From positions 1 to 64,000 of the forward strand of contig JAIQFA010000014.1 in NCBI GenBank assembly GCA_020073525.1: a stretch of DNA of 64,000 nt, read 5' to 3'. Within the stretch, counting starts at the first letter, position 1; each line of letters begins with the position of its first letter. The notes beneath the pieces are model-generated. The model saw only the letters and a program-made list of their open reading frames with translations, had not been told where the DNA came from and searched no databases. The translations under genes were made by a program, and so were the position numbers. The DNA comes from Terriglobia bacterium (GTDB taxonomy: Bacteria; Acidobacteriota; Terriglobia; Terriglobales; Acidobacteriaceae). Below are positions 34,133 through 42,776 of this stretch, one piece after another.

Positions 34133-34663
34133 CTAAGCCTGTTTTCTGCTTCTTGCGATCGCCTCGCGGGCTTCTTTGTCGGCAGTGCGGCGGCGTTCGG
34201 TCTCGCGCTTGTCCCATTGCTGCTTCCCTTTGGCCAGGGCGAGTTCCACTTTGATCTTGCCGTTCTTGAAATACATGCGGGTTGGGATCAGCGTCAGGCC
34301 TTTTTGCTGAGTCTTGCCGATCAGCTTGCGAATTTCTTCTTTGTGAATCAGAAGCTTGCGGGTGCGCAGGGCGGCATGATTGGAGTAGTTGCCGTGCTCA
34401 TAGGGGCCGATATGGCAGTTGAGGAGCCAGAGTTCGCCATCCTTAATCAGGCCGTAGGCATCCTTGAGGTTGGTCTTGCCAGTGCGAACCGACTTTACTT
34501 CGGTGCCGGTGAGAACGACTCCGGCCTCGAATTTTTCGAGCAAGAAGTAGTTATGGCTCGCGTTCCTGTTTACAGCGGCATCTTTTTCTCCGGAGGCGGT
34601 GGGCTGGCGGCGAGGATTTTTCTCCCGATTGGGCTGGGTCTGGTGAGTGGTCTGCTTGGCCAT
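34133..34663 (-). CDS. smpB: SsrA-binding protein SmpB
   Basis: About 176 aa from the ATG at 34663. The OB-fold core begins NASHNYFLLEKFEAGVVLTG and continues TEVKSVRTGKTNLKDAYGLI; then come GPYEHGNYSNHAALRTRKLL and the basic C-terminal tail ending RETERRRTADKEAREAIARS RKQA. It binds tmRNA for ribosome rescue. A longer ~35-residue N-terminal extension rich in Lys/Gln precedes the core. The frame continues 8 codons upstream. The ssrA RNA was not found in this window. Confidence 0.94.
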   Translation of the reverse strand: MAKQTTHQTQPNREKNPRRQPTASGEKDAAVNRNASHNYFLLEKFEAGVVLTGTEVKSVRTGKTNLKDAYGLIKDGELWLLNCHIGPYEHGNYSNHAALRTRKLLIHKEEIRKLIGKTQQKGLTLIPTRMYFKNGKIKVELALAKGKQQWDKRETERRRTADKEAREAIARSRKQA

Positions 34664-34699
34664 GGCACTGAATTGAAAGTACCACAAGGAGTGGGGCAG

Positions 34700-34796
34700 A
34701 GGTCTCAGGTGTCAGGTCTTAAGGTCTTAGGAAAATCGATACCTTGAACCATGCAGGTTTGCTTTTCCTGAGACCTGACACCTGCGACCTGCGACT
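34700..34796. repeat. heptamer-arm inverted element, family R2, copy B
   Basis: Left arm AGGTCTC, AGGTGTC, AGGTCTTA, AGGTCTT then AGGAAAATC; a loop of about 24 bases; right arm GCTTTTCCTGAG, ACCTGAC, ACCTGCG, ACCTGCG. Upstream of smpB and of the secretin gene. Confidence 0.8.
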
Positions 34797-35004
34797 CGCA
34801 CTTCCGGACCTGTACTAATGAGTGTAAACACCGACCTACCAGTCACTTCGGGTGCCCGTTCATGCGATGCTATAATCCGGTTTTCCGGTACTTTTTGCGC
34901 GGGACTGCCCCTGCCTTGCCTGCTTCGTCTGGCTTTTACGGGTGGTTGGATGAGTCTTGGCGGGGCGAGTCGCCGGTCAGAGAGATTTCTATGAGGACTG
35001 CTTG

Positions 35005-37335
35005 ATGAGACGCCTGATCCGTCCGGCTCTGTTCGTTCTGCTTTTACTCTGCCTGAGGCTTCCTTTTTTCGCCAAAACTGTGGATTCTGCCAAGGCGCTC
35101 TACGACAAAGGCCAAGACGCCGAGGCGCGACAGAACTACGAGCAGGCATTTGACTATTTCAAACAAGCCTACAACCAAAAGCCGAAAGATCTGCGCTATC
35201 GGGCTGCGTACGAGCGGACCCGTTTCTATGCCGCTTCGTCGCACGTGCATCGCGGACAGCTTCTACGCGATGCCGGCAAACTCGACGAGGCGCTCGTAGA
35301 GTTCCAGAAGGGACTTGAGATCGATCCATCTTCGTTCATTGCGCAACAGGAGTTGAAGCGTACCGAGCAGATGATCAAGGAAGGACAGAATCCCCAGCCC
35401 CAAGCATCAGGGGCAGGTGCGACCCCATTGCGCAGGCGCCTGGAATCGGCGCTGGGACCTGTGGAACTGGCTCCAATTTCCAGCGTGCCCATTACGCTGA
35501 AGGTCACGGAAAAATCGAACGTGATCTACGAGACCGTGGGCAAATTGGCTGGGATCAATGTCCTGTTCGATCCCGATTACACGCCGCGCCAGGTACGCAT
35601 CGAATTGAACGGCGTGACCCTGGACGAGGCGCTGGAGATCATTTCAGTTGAGACCAAAACCTTCTGGCGTCCAGTGACGCCCAACACGATTTTTGTCGCG
35701 CAAGACAATCCTGCAAAGCGGAAAGAGCTGGAACAGAACGTCATCAAAACTTTCTATCTTTCCAACCTTTCTCAGCCTACCGAGTTGCAGGATGTCGTCA
35801 ACGCGATGCGCACCATCTTGGAAGTGAGCCGCATTCAGCAGTTACCTTCCCAGGGAGCGATCGTGGTGCGGGGCACGCCGGACCAGGTGGCGCTGGCGCA
35901 GAAACTGGTGGATGATCTCGACAAGGCGAAACCGGAAGTGCTGATTGAAGTGGCCATCATGCAGGTGAGCCGCGACAAGATGAAGAATCTGGGCATCAGC
36001 CCTCCGACCAGCACCACGGTGCAATTGCAGAACAATATCAACACCAGCACCGGGACTGGGACCGGGACTGGAACCGGAACTGGAACCGGAACCGGAACCG
36101 GAACGACGAACAACGGCATCAACCTGAATACCCTCGCCAACCTGAACGCCACCGATTTCCAGGTAACGATTCCATCGGCATCGGCGACGGCATTGCTGAG
36201 CGACAGCAATACGAAGATCGTGCAGAATCCACAGATCCGTGCCCTGGACGGGCAGAAGGCGACGCTCAAAATCGGCGATCGCGTGCCGGTGGCGACCGGA
36301 TCCTTCCAGCCGGGTATTGGCGGGGTCGGTATCAACCCGTTGGTGAATACTCAGTTTCAATACCTCGACGTGGGCGTGAACATCGAAGTCACGCCGCGTG
36401 TGCACGCGGGACGCGAGGTTTCGTTGAAGTTGTCGATGGACGTCTCCGCTGTGACTTCATTCCAAAACATTGGCGGTATCAGCCAGCCGGTCATCGGCCA
36501 GCGCAAAATCGAGCATGAGATCCGCCTGAAAGATGGTGAAGTCAACCTGCTGGGCGGGATACTGGAAGATCAGCAGACGAGGGCGTTGAGCGGGATTCCT
36601 GGTCTGGCCAACATTCCGATCTTGAAATACCTTTTCTCCGAGACCGATATCCATCATCAGGAGAACGAGATCGTATTCGTCCTAATCCCGCACATCATCC
36701 GCGGGCCGGAAGGGTCTCGTGGCAATGTCGATATGTTGGATGTGGGCACGGCGAATGCGCTGGAATTGAGACGATCCAACAGCAAGGTGGTAGCGCCAGC
36801 GGTTGCGCCCGCCCCGGCTTCCCAGGGTGCCGCAGCTCCACCGCAGGCGTCAATGCCGCAGATGTCAGCTCCTCAGGGCGCAATTTCGCCTGCGCCAGTG
36901 CCGCAAAATCAAGGTGGCGGTGCGGGAACATTCCTCTTCGATCCGCCGACGATGAGCCAGGCCAAGGGATCGACCTTCACGGTGAACGTCATGCTTTCGG
37001 GCGGGCAGAATGTGTATTCCGTGCCCTTGGAACTCAACTACGATCCGAACCAGCTACAGGTAGTCAACGTTTCGAATGGCGGGTTCTTGTCGCAGGATGG
37101 GCAAGCGGTGGCGTTAGTGCATCGCGACGATGCTATGGCGGGCAAGCTTCAAGTCACGGCAACTCGGCCTCCGGGCGCTGGAGGCGTCTCGGGACAGGGC
37201 GCTGTGGTGACCCTGACCTTCATGGCGAAGGGATCGGGCCAGTCGGCTCTGACCATCACTCGAGGTGGAGCACGGGATCCGTCAATGCAGCCGATTGCCA
37301 TGAGCGGCGCGCAGGCGGCCATTACAATACAGTAG
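35005..37335 (+). CDS. TPR-secretin-cohesin outer-membrane protein (type II/IV secretin family)
   Basis: A 776-aa exported protein. The signal peptide is PALFVLLLLCLRLPFFA. Next are TPR-like repeats (ALYDKGQDAEARQNYEQAFD, LDEALVEFQKGLEIDPS), then a short N-domain (VTEKSNVIYETVGKLAGINV..LNGVTLDEALEII) and a secretin N1-type domain with VIKTFYLSNLSQPTELQDVV. The secretin barrel follows (VQNPQIRALDGQKATLKIGD, VGVNIEVTPRVHAGREVSLK, LLGGILEDQQTRALSGIPGL). The last ~140 residues are a cohesin-like domain (FDPPTMSQAKGSTFTVNVML..VPLELNYDPNQLQVVNVS). A Thr-Gly tract lies in the barrel region (36048-36106). The ATG at 35005 follows GAGGA. Pseudopilins follow, so it is probably the outer-membrane gate of a type II-like system distinct from pilQ. 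Confidence 0.88.
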   Translation: MRRLIRPALFVLLLLCLRLPFFAKTVDSAKALYDKGQDAEARQNYEQAFDYFKQAYNQKPKDLRYRAAYERTRFYAASSHVHRGQLLRDAGKLDEALVEFQKGLEIDPSSFIAQQELKRTEQMIKEGQNPQPQASGAGATPLRRRLESALGPVELAPISSVPITLKVTEKSNVIYETVGKLAGINVLFDPDYTPRQVRIELNGVTLDEALEIISVETKTFWRPVTPNTIFVAQDNPAKRKELEQNVIKTFYLSNLSQPTELQDVVNAMRTILEVSRIQQLPSQGAIVVRGTPDQVALAQKLVDDLDKAKPEVLIEVAIMQVSRDKMKNLGISPPTSTTVQLQNNINTSTGTGTGTGTGTGTGTGTGTTNNGINLNTLANLNATDFQVTIPSASATALLSDSNTKIVQNPQIRALDGQKATLKIGDRVPVATGSFQPGIGGVGINPLVNTQFQYLDVGVNIEVTPRVHAGREVSLKLSMDVSAVTSFQNIGGISQPVIGQRKIEHEIRLKDGEVNLLGGILEDQQTRALSGIPGLANIPILKYLFSETDIHHQENEIVFVLIPHIIRGPEGSRGNVDMLDVGTANALELRRSNSKVVAPAVAPAPASQGAAAPPQASMPQMSAPQGAISPAPVPQNQGGGAGTFLFDPPTMSQAKGSTFTVNVMLSGGQNVYSVPLELNYDPNQLQVVNVSNGGFLSQDGQAVALVHRDDAMAGKLQVTATRPPGAGGVSGQGAVVTLTFMAKGSGQSALTITRGGARDPSMQPIAMSGAQAAITIQ
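36048..36106 (+). repeat. ACCGG(G/A)ACTGG(G/A) tandem repeat coding a Thr-Gly tract
   Basis: About nine to ten imperfect 6-base units (ACCGGG/ACTGGA/ACCGGA) encode alternating Thr-Gly inside the secretin. In-frame gain or loss of units would change length without a frameshift. Confidence 0.85.
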
Positions 37336-37340
37336 CAGGA

Positions 37341-37409
37341 GTTCTCAGTTCCCGGTTCTCAGTTCTCAGTGAAGAACCGCGCTGGTCTTGCTGAGAACTG
37401 AGAACTGAC
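37341..37409. repeat. heptamer-arm inverted element, family R2, copy C
   Basis: Left arm GTTCTCA, GTTCCCG, GTTCTCA, GTTCTCA; right arm TGAGAAC, TGAGAAC, TGAC, with a spacer of about 20 bases. It lies between the secretin stop and the first pseudopilin ATG and reaches to within 3 bases of that ATG, replacing a normal ribosome-binding region. Confidence 0.75.
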
Positions 37410-37411
37410 TT

Positions 37412-37882
37412 ATGAAGCAGTCGATCCAGAGGGCGCGTCGCCGACAGCAGGGTTTTACGCTCATCGAATTGATCGTGGCGACCATGATCCTGGCCATCCT
37501 GGTGGGGGCGGCGGTTCCGATCGCCAAGAACGCCGTTGCCCGGGATCGAGAGCGCGAGCTGCGTATCCGCCTCTGGATGATTCGTGACGGAATTGACCGT
37601 TACAAGGACGCCGCTGACCGGGGCGCGTTCCAGATCAAGGTGGGGAGCGAAGGATATCCCCCGGATCTCGACACGCTGGTCACAGGCGTGGATGTCGCCG
37701 GCAAGAAAATGAAGTTTCTGCGAAGTATTCCCGTTGATCCCATGACCGGCAGCAAGGAATGGGGAATGCGCTCCATGCAGGACGATAAAGACTCGGATTC
37801 ATGGGGTGGGCAAAACGTTTTCGATGTTTACAGTAAGACAGACAAGACCGCTTTGGACGGTACGAAATACAAGGATTGGTAG
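37412..37882 (+). CDS. type II secretion-like pseudopilin (GspG-like)
   Basis: A 156-aa protein. The prepilin motif QQGFTLIELIVATMILAILV gives cleavage after Gly and methylation at Phe, with Glu at +5. The hydrophobic helix is followed by a globular part with PPDLDTLV, LRSIPVDPMTGSKEW and DVYSKTDKTALDG, which resemble the calcium-binding C-terminal region of GspG major pseudopilins. Stop and next start abut (37882/37883). Works with the secretin at 35005 in an exporting pseudopilus. Confidence 0.9.
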   Translation: MKQSIQRARRRQQGFTLIELIVATMILAILVGAAVPIAKNAVARDRERELRIRLWMIRDGIDRYKDAADRGAFQIKVGSEGYPPDLDTLVTGVDVAGKKMKFLRSIPVDPMTGSKEWGMRSMQDDKDSDSWGGQNVFDVYSKTDKTALDGTKYKDW

Positions 37883-38290
37883 ATGAGATTCAGTTCCAGA
37901 GCGCGGAGCCGCGGTTTCACCTTAATCGAGATGCTGGTGGTCATCAGCATGATCCTGATCCTGCTGTCGATCGCGCTGCCAATGTACACCCGGTCGATTC
38001 AGCACTCCCGGGAGGTCAGGCTTAAGCAGGACCTGAAAACGCTGAACGACGCCATTGACAACTACTCCCTGGACAAGGGGCACGCGCCGCAATCAGCGGA
38101 TGATTTGGTGCAAGCTGGATACATCAAGTTCATCCCCAGCGACATCACCGGCCGTACGGATAGCTGGCAGTGGAAGCAGGAAGAATTCGATAAAGCGTGG
38201 GATCCGAACAACCCCGGCATCGGGTATGTCCGCAGCGGCTCCGACGAGGTTTCGAGTGACGGTCGTCCCTATTCTGAATGGGACCACTAG
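37883..38290 (+). CDS. type II secretion-like pseudopilin
   Basis: A 135-aa protein. The leader is RSRGFTLIEMLVVISMILIL, followed by a GspG-like globular domain (LKTLNDAIDNYSLDKGHAPQ, SADDLVQAGYIKFIPSDITG) with the C-terminal GSDEVSSDGRPYSEW. Paralogous to the next gene: both share LDK..PQS.DDL..AGYIK.IP.DIT and SDG.PYSEW. Start ATG at 37883 directly after the preceding stop. Confidence 0.9.
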   Translation: MRFSSRARSRGFTLIEMLVVISMILILLSIALPMYTRSIQHSREVRLKQDLKTLNDAIDNYSLDKGHAPQSADDLVQAGYIKFIPSDITGRTDSWQWKQEEFDKAWDPNNPGIGYVRSGSDEVSSDGRPYSEWDH

Positions 38291-38298
38291 GTCGGGAG

Positions 38299-38709
38299 AT
38301 GAACAGACGGGCTACAAGACGGGACTGCGGGACCACGCTGATCGAGATGATGGTGGTGATCAGCATCATCTTGATCTTTTTAGCGGCAGCCGTGCCCATC
38401 TACAGCCACAGTGTCACGCGGGCGCGGGAAGAAAATCTACGCCATAACCTGGAGACGCTGAATCAGTTAATCTTCCAGTACGCCCTCGACAAGCAGAAAT
38501 GTCCGCAGTCTTTGGATGATCTGAGGAGCGCAGGCTACATCAAGGAAATTCCTGAGGACATTACGAACAGTGTTGATACCTGGCAGACGGAGTCGTGCGA
38601 AGGCGTGATCCTGTCGCTCGACCAGACCGACTCTAGTGGCGGTATCCTCGGCGTCCACAGCGGCTCGAACCAGGTTGGCAGCGACGGCAAGCCGTACTCG
38701 GAGTGGTAG
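38299..38709 (+). CDS. type II secretion-like pseudopilin with variant +1 residue
   Basis: A 136-aa protein from the ATG at 38299 (GGGAG upstream). The leader reads RRDCGTTLIEMMVVISIILI: the +1 residue after the Gly cleavage site is Thr where Phe is almost universal, while Glu at +5 is kept. The globular part matches the upstream paralogue (QLIFQYALDKQKCPQSLDDL, RSAGYIKEIPEDIT). It may be a minor pseudopilin. Confidence 0.88.
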   Translation: MNRRATRRDCGTTLIEMMVVISIILIFLAAAVPIYSHSVTRAREENLRHNLETLNQLIFQYALDKQKCPQSLDDLRSAGYIKEIPEDITNSVDTWQTESCEGVILSLDQTDSSGGILGVHSGSNQVGSDGKPYSEW

Positions 38710-38710
38710 A

Positions 38711-38846
38711 TCAGCCCTCAGCCCTTAGGAAAATCACCACTCCCACACAATTTTATTGACATTGTGTCCAGTGGGAATTTGGTTTTCCTGATGGCTGATG
38801 GCTGATGGCTGATGGCTGATGGCTGATGGCCGAGACCTGAGACCTG
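38711..38846. repeat. heptamer-arm inverted element, family R2, copy D, with six perfect CTGATGG units
   Basis: Left arm TCAGCCC, TCAGCCC, TTAGGAAAATC. The core contains an internal hairpin TCCCACACAAT/ATTGT..GTGGGA. The right arm starts GGTTTTCC, then six identical CTGATGG heptamers (38788-38829) and a switch to GAGACCT, GAGACCT. The core from TTGACAT (38756) on is shared with copy F. Confidence 0.85.
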
Positions 38847-38888
38847 CCCTTCTGTTACCTTATCCCTTCCCTGATTCTGGAGGTGATC

Positions 38889-39308
38889 GTGGATTCTTTC
38901 AATCGGCTGCAACCGTTCGCGCTGCTCGTGATGCGGATTGTTCTGGGAGCGATCATGATCGCTCATGGTTATCACAAGGTGTTTGGCGGATTCCATCATC
39001 ACATGGATATGGTGGACTCGCTCGGCATTCCTCGCTGGATGGCGTATCTTTCCGCGGGAACGGAATTCTTCGGAGGAATCGGGATCGTGCTGGGACTGTA
39101 TACGCGCTACTTCGCAGGCGCGTTCGTGATCGAGATGGGCGTGGCCATCTGGAAGGTGCATTTCAAGAACGGGCTGATGGGCAATGGCGGGTACGAATTT
39201 CCACTGGCGGTGGCAACGATCGCGTTGGCGCTGCTTTGTTTTGGCGAAGGACCGTGGGGATTTAATTTCGGACGGGGCGGCGGTTCGAGCAAATCAAGGA
39301 AGGGGTAA
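38889..39308 (+). CDS. DoxX family membrane protein
   Basis: About 139 aa with four transmembrane helices. LLVMRIVLGAIMIAHGYHKV, then WMAYLSAGTEFFGGIGIVLG and LYTRYFAGAFVIEMGVAIW are standard DoxX-family segments (quinone-linked or thiosulfate oxidation-related proteins, mostly of unclear role). The GTG at 38889 is chosen since GGAGG (38879-38883) sits 5 bases upstream; the GTG at 38883 overlaps that Shine-Dalgarno. The tail is Gly/Ser-rich. Confidence 0.88.
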   Translation: MDSFNRLQPFALLVMRIVLGAIMIAHGYHKVFGGFHHHMDMVDSLGIPRWMAYLSAGTEFFGGIGIVLGLYTRYFAGAFVIEMGVAIWKVHFKNGLMGNGGYEFPLAVATIALALLCFGEGPWGFNFGRGGGSSKSRKG

Positions 39309-39311
39309 TTT

Positions 39312-39400
39312 TCAGTCGTCCCTCCGGGACTTTTCTGGAAAGTACCTCGATCGCCCTCCGGGGTAATCTGACGTTGCATCAATCACCCTCCGGAGCTCTC
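39312..39400. repeat. CCCTCCGGG hairpin cluster (R3-like)
   Basis: Successive GTCCCTCCGGGAC, GCCCTCCGGGGT and CACCCTCCGGAG blocks, related to 24514-24600. Immediately followed by an R1 element. Confidence 0.55.
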
Positions 39401-39410
39401 CTAACATTCC

Positions 39411-39478
39411 TGTAGAGACGCGGCTTGCCGCGTCTCCCGTGGCGCCGGTTCAGAAGACAGGGAAAGCCCCGTCTCTAC
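39411..39478. repeat. GTAGAGACG double-hairpin repeat, family R1, copy 4
   Basis: The first hairpin GAGACGCGGC/GCCGCGTCTC is perfect. The second is mutated in its left arm (GACAGGGAAAGCCCCGTCTC). Outer ends TGTAGAGACG and CGTCTCTACG. Confidence 0.8.
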
Positions 39479-39487
39479 GGGAAAGCG

Positions 39488-39538
39488 GGAGCTGAGAGCG
39501 CAAAGCTGAAGTGTAAAGCTAAGAGCCAGAAGCTTGTT
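39488..39538. repeat. heptamer-like half element (family R2 remnant)
   Basis: Irregular units GAGCTGAGAGC, AAAGCTGAAG, AAAGCTAAGAGC next to the E1 stop codon. One arm only. Confidence 0.35.
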
Positions 39539-41770
39539 TCAGAACTCCGCCAGTTCCTTCATTGCCCGGAACAAATCGCTGGCTTGCGGCAGAATGGCAT
39601 TCTCGAGAATCGGCTGATAGGCGACGAACGTGTCCGTGGCCGCTACCCGTTTTACTGGGGCATCGAGGTGGTGGAACAACTGGTCGGCGATGCGGGCGGC
39701 GATCTCGGCTCCGTAGCCCCAGCTTAGCGAGTCTTCGTAGGCAATCAGGGCGCGGTTGGTTTTCTTCACCGAGGCGGCAATCGCATCCCAGTCAAACGGA
39801 TTCAAGCAGCGCAGGTCGATCAGTTCGACGCTGACGCGATGCTCGCGCTCCAGTTTTTGCGCGGCTTGCAGCGCGCGTGGAACTACCGCGCCATAGGTGA
39901 TGACGGTGAGGTCGGTTCCGGGCTGCACGACTTTCGCCTTGCCGAACGGGATCGTGTAGTCGGGGCCGGGATAGGGTGCGCGGCCGTAGGTTTCGCGGTA
40001 CAGGCGTTTGTGTTCGAGGAACAGGACTGGGTCGTCGCAGCGGATCGCGGTGCGCAGAAGGCCCGCGGCATCGAGGGCGTTCGAAGGGAAGACGACGCGC
40101 AATCCCGGGATGTGCGTGAAGATGCTCTCGCCGCATTGCGAATGGTAAATTGCGCCGCCGGTCAGATAGCCGCCAATCGCGACGCGAATCACCAATGGCG
40201 CCGAGAAAGCGTTGTTCGAGCGCCAGCGGATGATGGGCAGCTCGTCGCGCAGTTGCATCATTGCCGGCCAGATGTAATCGAAGAACTGGATCTCAACCAC
40301 CGGCTTCAATCCGCGGGTGGCCATGCCGGTGGCGCGGCCCACGATGTTGGCTTCGGCGATCGGAGAATTGAAAACGCGGTCGGAGCCGAAAGTGCCCTGC
40401 AGGCCCGACGTTAGCTTGAAGACTCCACCCTTACCTTTGACCAGCTTCTGCTTCAGGTATTCTTCGCGGCTGCAGTCGGCGACGTCTTCTCCGAAGATGA
40501 CGACGCGCTCATCGCGGCGCATCTCGTCCCGCAGCGTGGTGTTGATCAAGTCCGCCATCGTCTTGTTCGACGACTTGTTCGGCACGGCGGAGCCTTTACC
40601 ATCCACCGCAGTCTCGGGTGCGGCCACTGCGGGCTGCGTTTCGAACTGTGCCGAGGTGGGATCGAGATCGGGCGAGTACACGAAGTTGTAAATCGTATCC
40701 GGTTGTGGCAGCGCGGCTTCGAGGGCACGGTCCGCGTCTGCCTGAAGCTGTTCCTCGATTTCCTTCTCGATTTTGTTGATTCCTCTTTCGTCGAGGATGC
40801 CTTCGCGCAGCAGGAACATCTGCAGGCGCGGAACCGGGTCGCGCGCGGCATCGGCCTGGCGCTCGGAGTCGGGCCGGTAAAGGCGCTCGTCGTCCGAAAG
40901 CGAGTGCGAATAAGGGCGGATCACGTGGGCATGGACAAACGCGGGCCCGTGTCCGCCTCGGCAATGCTCTGCCGCACGCTTAAAGGCCGCGTAGGCGACT
41001 GCGGGATCGGTGCCGTCAACCTCTTCGAAATGGAAGTTGGGGAAGCCGGACACGACGCGCGAGATGTTGCCGCCGGCGGTTTGCACTTCCACAGGGACGG
41101 AAATCGCGTATCCATTGTCCTGTACGCAAAAAATCACGGGCAGGCGGCGATTGGAGGCCGTGTTCAACGCCTCCCAGAATTCGCCCTCACTGGTGGTGCC
41201 ATCGCCGAGAGAGACGTAGGTGATTTCATCGCCTTGGAATTGGACATCCTTGAACTGGCGGTAGTCGCCCTCGGCTTTTTGCGAAGCTTTCGGATGCGCG
41301 GCGAAATAGCGCCCTGCTTCGGCGCATCCGACGGCCTGCAAAATTTGGGTTCCGGTGGGAGAAGACTGGGTGACGACATTGAGCCGCTGGTAAGCCCAGT
41401 GCGAAGGCATCTGCCGCCCGCCAGAACTGGGATCGTCGGCCGCGCCAACGCCCTGCAGCAGCATTTCATACGGCGTTGCGCCCAGGGCGAGGCAGAGGGC
41501 GCGATCGCGATAATAAGGATAGAACCAGTCGTAGCTCGGCTTCAGCGCGAAAGCGGCGGCGACTCCGATGGCCTCGTGCCCAGCGCCCGAGATCTGGAAG
41601 AAGATCTTCTGCTGACGCTTGAGCATGATCTCGCGGTCGTCCACGCGCCGCGAGGTGAACATGATGCGATAGGCATCAATGAGTTGCTGACTGGTCAGGC
41701 CCTGATAGCTCTTGGGCTTCCGGGCAACGTTATTTTCATTCAGCTTGGGATCGACTTTGGTCGTGGCCAT
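39539..41770 (-). CDS. fused alpha/beta E1 component of a 2-oxoacid dehydrogenase
   Basis: A 743-aa ThDP enzyme. Residues about 20-345 are the alpha part with [20 protein letters not shown] (ThDP/Mg motif) and [15 protein letters not shown]. An Ala/Pro linker (about 370-395) is followed by the beta part ([69 protein letters not shown]). It decarboxylates a 2-oxo acid and passes the acyl group to E2. The sequence is closest in style to branched-chain 2-oxoacid E1, but pyruvate cannot be excluded. The two subunits are usually separate genes. E2 and E3 are not adjacent. Confidence 0.92.
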   Translation of the reverse strand: MATTKVDPKLNENNVARKPKSYQGLTSQQLIDAYRIMFTSRRVDDREIMLKRQQKIFFQISGAGHEAIGVAAAFALKPSYDWFYPYYRDRALCLALGATPYEMLLQGVGAADDPSSGGRQMPSHWAYQRLNVVTQSSPTGTQILQAVGCAEAGRYFAAHPKASQKAEGDYRQFKDVQFQGDEITYVSLGDGTTSEGEFWEALNTASNRRLPVIFCVQDNGYAISVPVEVQTAGGNISRVVSGFPNFHFEEVDGTDPAVAYAAFKRAAEHCRGGHGPAFVHAHVIRPYSHSLSDDERLYRPDSERQADAARDPVPRLQMFLLREGILDERGINKIEKEIEEQLQADADRALEAALPQPDTIYNFVYSPDLDPTSAQFETQPAVAAPETAVDGKGSAVPNKSSNKTMADLINTTLRDEMRRDERVVIFGEDVADCSREEYLKQKLVKGKGGVFKLTSGLQGTFGSDRVFNSPIAEANIVGRATGMATRGLKPVVEIQFFDYIWPAMMQLRDELPIIRWRSNNAFSAPLVIRVAIGGYLTGGAIYHSQCGESIFTHIPGLRVVFPSNALDAAGLLRTAIRCDDPVLFLEHKRLYRETYGRAPYPGPDYTIPFGKAKVVQPGTDLTVITYGAVVPRALQAAQKLEREHRVSVELIDLRCLNPFDWDAIAASVKKTNRALIAYEDSLSWGYGAEIAARIADQLFHHLDAPVKRVAATDTFVAYQPILENAILPQASDLFRAMKELAEF

Positions 41771-41834
41771 CGTTTGCCGTTTACCCCACCCCGGTCCGGG
41801 ACGCAGGTTATTGTAAATCAGGAAGCGGGAGAAA

Positions 41835-41975
41835 AGGTCTCAAGGTGTCAGGTCTCAGGTCTCAGGAAAATCCCTTTGCCCCCTGTTTATGGTTTTTCGT
41901 CTTAACGTCTTGACGGTATTGACGTTACAAATCGGGCAAATCCGACCTTTCCTGAGACCTGAGACCTGAGACCTG
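41835..41975. repeat. heptamer-arm inverted element, family R2, copy E
   Basis: Left arm AGGTCTCA, AGGTGTC, AGGTCTC, AGGTCTC, AGGAAAATC; spacer about 73 bases; right arm CCTTTCCTGAG, ACCTGAG, ACCTGAG, ACCTGG. Between divergent E1 and gph genes. Confidence 0.85.
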
Positions 41976-41993
41976 GTTTATCCTGAACTCTCC

Positions 41994-42689
41994 ATGATTC
42001 GTTTCTTGCGCCCCTTTGATCCGCATCGCATTCGCTTGCTGGTGTTTGACCTGGATGGCACCCTGATTGACTCTCGGCTGGATTTGATTCATTCCGTGAA
42101 TGCTACGTTGCGGCATATTGGCCGCCCTGAACTGGACGGCGACGTCATTGCCGGCTATGTGGGAGATGGGGCTCCCGTGCTGGTGCGGCGCGTGCTTGGC
42201 GACGCGGACATGGCCAACGAAGCGCTGCTCCGCGAAGCTCTGGAGTATTTTCTCGGCTACTACCGCATCCACAAGCTTGACCACACCACGGTCTATGAAG
42301 GGATTCCAGAAATACTGGCGAGCGTGGCCAATTCGTCTAATGGGGTACAGCGTCAGATGGCGGTGCTTTCAAACAAGCCAGTCAATCCTTCGCGCGATAT
42401 TGTGCAGGCGCTCGGGCTGGGGGACTTCTTTGTTCGCATCTACGGCGGCAACAGCTTTCCGACGAAAAAGCCCGACCCGCTGGGCGTGCAGACTATCCTG
42501 CAGGAAACGGGTATGGCGGCGGAAGAGACGCTGATGATTGGCGACTCGTCGATTGACGTTTTGACGGGTCGTAATGCCGGCTTGTGGACTTGCGGCGTGA
42601 CCTACGGGTTCGCCCCCCATTCGCTCGAAGAAGTGCCTCCAGATGTGCTGGTCGAGAGTCCGCCGGAACTGGGGGAATTGCTGCGGTGA
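41994..42689 (+). CDS. gph: HAD hydrolase, phosphoglycolate phosphatase-like
   Basis: A 231-aa HAD subfamily IA protein. Motif I LVFDLDGTLIDSRLDL (Asp nucleophile about residue 19), motif II LSNKPVNPSRD, and motif III/IV PTKKPDPLGVQTILQ..MIGDSSIDVLTGRNAG. The four-helix cap lies between. It dephosphorylates 2-phosphoglycolate or a related small phosphate ester; the specific substrate is inferred from overall similarity. Confidence 0.85.
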   Translation: MIRFLRPFDPHRIRLLVFDLDGTLIDSRLDLIHSVNATLRHIGRPELDGDVIAGYVGDGAPVLVRRVLGDADMANEALLREALEYFLGYYRIHKLDHTTVYEGIPEILASVANSSNGVQRQMAVLSNKPVNPSRDIVQALGLGDFFVRIYGGNSFPTKKPDPLGVQTILQETGMAAEETLMIGDSSIDVLTGRNAGLWTCGVTYGFAPHSLEEVPPDVLVESPPELGELLR

Positions 42690-42776
42690 AGCAAATGGAT
42701 GGATTGATTGGTGCTATCGCCGGTTTACAACAGTAATCGTGGATTCATGCGGGGATTGGGCGTAAAGTAACTTACC

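Noticed and set aside
38788-38829. CTGATGG array as a CRISPR
   Set aside because: Contiguous 7-base units with no spacers and no cas genes nearby.
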